NCBI RefSeq assembly: GCF_000718775.1
Contig: NZ_JOCB01000007.1
Span: 49,908-113,907 of the forward strand
Length of the DNA: 64,000 nt
DNA from: Streptomyces sp. NRRL S-31
GTDB lineage: Bacteria > Actinomycetota > Actinomycetes > Streptomycetales > Streptomycetaceae
Direction: 5' to 3'
Made by a program: the position numbers and the translations under genes. The notes below the pieces were generated by a model. It did not search any database, was not told where the DNA came from, and saw only the letters and a list, made by a program, of their open reading frames with translations. Shown here piece by piece: positions 62,178 to 64,000 of this stretch (position 1 is its first letter; each line of letters starts with the position of its first letter).

Positions 62178-62227
62178 CCCCGTGCGCCGGTACGGCGTGG
62201 TTGGCGCACACCCCGATCTCCGATAGG

Positions 62228-62246
62228 TTAGGTAAGGCTTACCTTA
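62228..62246. promoter_or_regulatory. DmdR/IdeR iron box
   Basis: TTAGGTAAGGCTTACCTTA agrees with the actinobacterial iron-box consensus TTAGGTTAGGCTCACCTAA at 15 of 19 positions and is 8/9 symmetric. It lies 13 bases before the start of the DUF2470 gene, so this gene should be repressed by iron-loaded DmdR/IdeR. Confidence 0.85.
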
Positions 62247-62259
62247 AGGAGGGCCCGGG

Positions 62260-62985
62260 ATGGGTGACACGCAGGACTGGACGGCCGCCCCCGGCGCGGC
62301 GGAACGGGCGCGCTCGGTGCTGGCCGCGGCGTGGTCGTGCGCGGTGACCGCGGACGGCGTCCGCGAGGAGTACGCCGGCGCGCACACCGTGACCGAGGAC
62401 GGCCGGGTCCGGCTGACGGTCCCCGACGACAGCGGACTGCTCGCCGCGGTCCTGTGCGCACCGCGCCAGGAGCCCTCCGCCCTGCTGGAGTTCGCCGACG
62501 CGGCCCCCGTACCCGTGCGCGGCCGCATCCGGGCCCGGCTCTGGCTCTCCGGCTGGTTCGCCCCGTCCGGGGGCGCCCTGGTCCTGCACCCCACCCGGAT
62601 CGTCCTGAGGCAGTCCTCCGGGCCCGTGGTGGTCGACCCGGAGGAGTTCACCGCCGCCCGGCCCGACCCGCTCACCGAGGCCGAGCCCCGGCTGCTCACC
62701 CACCTGGCCGACGCCCACCCGGACGCCGTCGAGCGCCTCACCCGCCTGGTCCGGCCGGAGAGCCTGCACGCCGCGACCCGGGTGGTGCCGCTCGCCGTCG
62801 ACCGGCACGGACTGACCCTGCGCATCGAACGCGCCCGCGCCCACGGTGACGTACGGCTGCCCTTCCACGCGCCCGCCGACGACGTCGCCCGGCTCACCGA
62901 GCGCATGCACGCCCTGCTGGCACAGGCCGCGGCCGCCGGCTGCCCGCGCGCGCTACAGCGGCAGCGCGCAGACGGCGACGGGTGA
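62260..62985 (+). CDS. DUF2470-domain protein, iron-regulated
   Basis: A 241-residue protein, ATG 62260 with AAGGAGGG upstream. The N-terminal half (SCAVTADGVREEYAGAHTVT, VRGRIRARLWLSGWFAP) is a split-barrel-like domain of the haem-utilisation/pyridoxamine-oxidase kind. The C-terminal DUF2470 segment is LLTHLADAHPDAVERLTRLV, VPLAVDRHGLTLRIERARAH, VRLPFHAPADDVARLTERMH. DUF2470 occurs in HugZ-type haem-degrading proteins. With an iron box directly upstream, a role in haem or siderophore iron metabolism is likely. Its last 33 bases overlap the convergent lactonase gene. Confidence 0.9.
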   Translation: MGDTQDWTAAPGAAERARSVLAAAWSCAVTADGVREEYAGAHTVTEDGRVRLTVPDDSGLLAAVLCAPRQEPSALLEFADAAPVPVRGRIRARLWLSGWFAPSGGALVLHPTRIVLRQSSGPVVVDPEEFTAARPDPLTEAEPRLLTHLADAHPDAVERLTRLVRPESLHAATRVVPLAVDRHGLTLRIERARAHGDVRLPFHAPADDVARLTERMHALLAQAAAAGCPRALQRQRADGDG

Positions 62986-64000
62986 CCGGAACGGCTCACC
63001 GGTCCGCCGCAGTCCGCCGCCGTCCGCGTCGACCTCGAAGACGGTGACCGTGCCGGAGCGCTGGTTCGCCGCGAACAGCAGCCGGCCGTCCGGCGAGAAC
63101 GCGATCTGCCGCGGGAAGTCCCCGCCCGCCGGCACCGTGCCGAGCAGCCGAAGCCGGGCCCCGTCGGCCTCCACGGCGTACCGCGCGAGGCTGTTGTGCC
63201 CCCGGTTGGCGAGGAACGCGTACCGGCCGTTCGCCGTCACCAGGAACTGCGCCGGGTAGTTCGTGCCGCCGTCCGACCCCGTCGGCTGCGGCGCGCCGAC
63301 GCTCAGCCGCCCGGACGGCGGGTCGTAGGCGCAGACGGCCACGGTGTCGTCCACCTCGTTGGCCAGGTAGGCGTACCGGCCGCCCGGGTGGAAGGCCAGG
63401 TGGCGCGGCCCGGCACCGGACCGGGTTTGGGCCCGCGCCACCTCCGTGAGCGTGCCCCGCGCCTGGTCGAGGCGGTAGGTGTACACGGTGTCGGTGCCGA
63501 GGTCGACGGCGAGGACGTGCCCGCCGTCGGGGCTGGTCAGGAACTGGTGGGCGTGCGGGCCCTGCCGGCCGGGCCCGGGCGGCGGGGAGGTGTGCGCGAC
63601 GAGGTCCGTGCGCTCGCCCAAGGCGCCCGAGGCGCCGATCGGGTGCACGGCGACACTGCCGGAGGTGTAGTTCGCGCTGAGCAGCCAGCGTCCGCCGGGA
63701 TGCACCGACAGGTGGCAGGGTCCCGCGCCGCCCGTGCTCCGGGTGCCGAGCACACGCCGGTCGGCCAGGCGCACGGCCGTCACCCCGCCGTCCTGCCGCT
63801 CGTCCACCGCGTACAGGGTGCGGCCGTCCGGGTGCACCGCGAGATACGACGGGTCGGGGACCCCGGTGACCGTGCCCGCCCCGGTGATCCGGCCCGACTC
63901 CGGGTCGTACGACGCCAGGCCGATGCCGGTCCCGCCGCCCTCGGCGGAGGTGTAGGTGCCCACGTACAGCGGGCGCGGTCCGGACCGCGCCCGCTGTACG
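62953..64000 (-). CDS. Lactonase-family beta-propeller protein, 5' end off window
   Basis: A frame open from the right edge to TGA at 62953; about 349 residues visible. It reads RPLYVGTYTSAEGGGTGIGL near the edge, where the family normally starts (XXYIGTYT), so the true start is just inside the palindrome or beyond the window. Repeated blades such as YLAVHPDGRTLYAVDE, CHLSVHPGGRWLLSANYTSG, HQFLTSPDGGHVLAVDLG, HLAFHPGGRYAYLANEVDD and QIAFSPDGRLLFAANQRSG make the seven-bladed 6-phosphogluconolactonase (YbhE) type. Cytosolic lactonase or related sugar-lactone hydrolase. Convergent overlap of 33 bases with the DUF2470 gene. Confidence 0.9.
   Translation of the reverse strand, partial: VQRARSGPRPLYVGTYTSAEGGGTGIGLASYDPESGRITGAGTVTGVPDPSYLAVHPDGRTLYAVDERQDGGVTAVRLADRRVLGTRSTGGAGPCHLSVHPGGRWLLSANYTSGSVAVHPIGASGALGERTDLVAHTSPPPGPGRQGPHAHQFLTSPDGGHVLAVDLGTDTVYTYRLDQARGTLTEVARAQTRSGAGPRHLAFHPGGRYAYLANEVDDTVAVCAYDPPSGRLSVGAPQPTGSDGGTNYPAQFLVTANGRYAFLANRGHNSLARYAVEADGARLRLLGTVPAGGDFPRQIAFSPDGRLLFAANQRSGTVTVFEVDADGGGLRRTGEPFRSPVAVCALPL
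63963..64000. repeat. Perfect 38-bp palindrome at the window edge
   Basis: CGTACAGCGGGCGCGGTCC (63963-63981) is followed immediately by its exact reverse complement (63982-64000) with no loop. It includes the first codons of the lactonase reading frame. The last base of the window is the last base of the palindrome, so it may extend further. Confidence 0.9.

Noticed and set aside
63963..64000. Linear-replicon telomere
   Set aside because: Streptomyces telomeres have several spaced palindromes and no housekeeping gene running through them; here a lactonase frame enters the palindrome.

Overview
The window reads as chromosomal DNA of a Streptomyces or very close actinomycete. GC is very high throughout, third codon positions are almost always G or C, and GTG and TTG starts are common. 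Near-signature genes are present: an SCO5918-type small protein beside a DEAD-box helicase and a cold-shock protein, a GAF-PP2C phosphatase, an iron box, and two cytochrome P450/ferredoxin/reductase sets. No rRNA, tRNA, CRISPR array, transposase or integrase was recognised by eye.

Layout. 1-8319 (minus strand): four genes for large proteins of unknown function, namely a 5'-most WD40-repeat protein, a DUF6603-type protein, an 844-residue protein and a partial protein running off the left edge. A 75-bp tandem repeat lies between two of them. 9046-13734 (minus): stress and RNA module with the SCO5918-like protein, DEAD-box helicase, cold-shock protein, MerR-type regulator and GAF-PP2C phosphatase. 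14617-23325 (plus): a tight operon that is the most unusual part of the window. It encodes an acyl-AMP ligase, an SDR, an acyl carrier protein, an AfsA-like hotdog protein, an SGNH hydrolase, a 29-residue basic peptide ending in IYPMF, a duplicated haem-oxygenase-like di-iron oxidase (HDO), a NodU/TobZ-type O-carbamoyltransferase and a small SxtJ-like membrane protein. I read it as a carrier-protein-bound acyl chain that is reduced, oxidised and condensed, then carbamoylated and handled at the membrane. No NRPS or PKS is present.

23402-31097: dienelactone-hydrolase-type enzyme, methyltransferase, then a group of secreted proteins (HEAGH zincin, small Trp-rich protein, PL6 polysaccharide lyase, SH3-like protein) around an AraC regulator. 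31180-35672: ferredoxin/reductase/P450 operon, an SDR and a divergent MarR regulator. A near-identical palindromic operator lies in front of both the SDR/marR pair and the P450 operon, so they look like one regulon. 35714-42560: decayed polysaccharide deacetylase, LysE exporter, a second ferredoxin/reductase/P450 set followed by an internally deleted alcohol dehydrogenase remnant, an HdeD-like membrane protein and a diacylglycerol-kinase-type protein.

42711-54437: pirin, DJ-1/PfpI protein with a divergent LysR that carries a 107-residue low-complexity insert, cupin, PLP-dependent deaminase/desulfhydrase, MoxR/VWA pair with a divergent TetR, and a glycine-betaine/osmoprotectant-type ABC importer with its ATPase on the opposite strand. 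54469-64000: lutABC lactate-oxidation operon, proline-iminopeptidase-like hydrolase, CxxC/pentapeptide-repeat fusion, CYP102-like P450 with divergent TetR, a DUF2470 protein under a clear iron box, and a lactonase-family beta-propeller cut by the right edge. A perfect 38-bp palindrome ends exactly at the last base.
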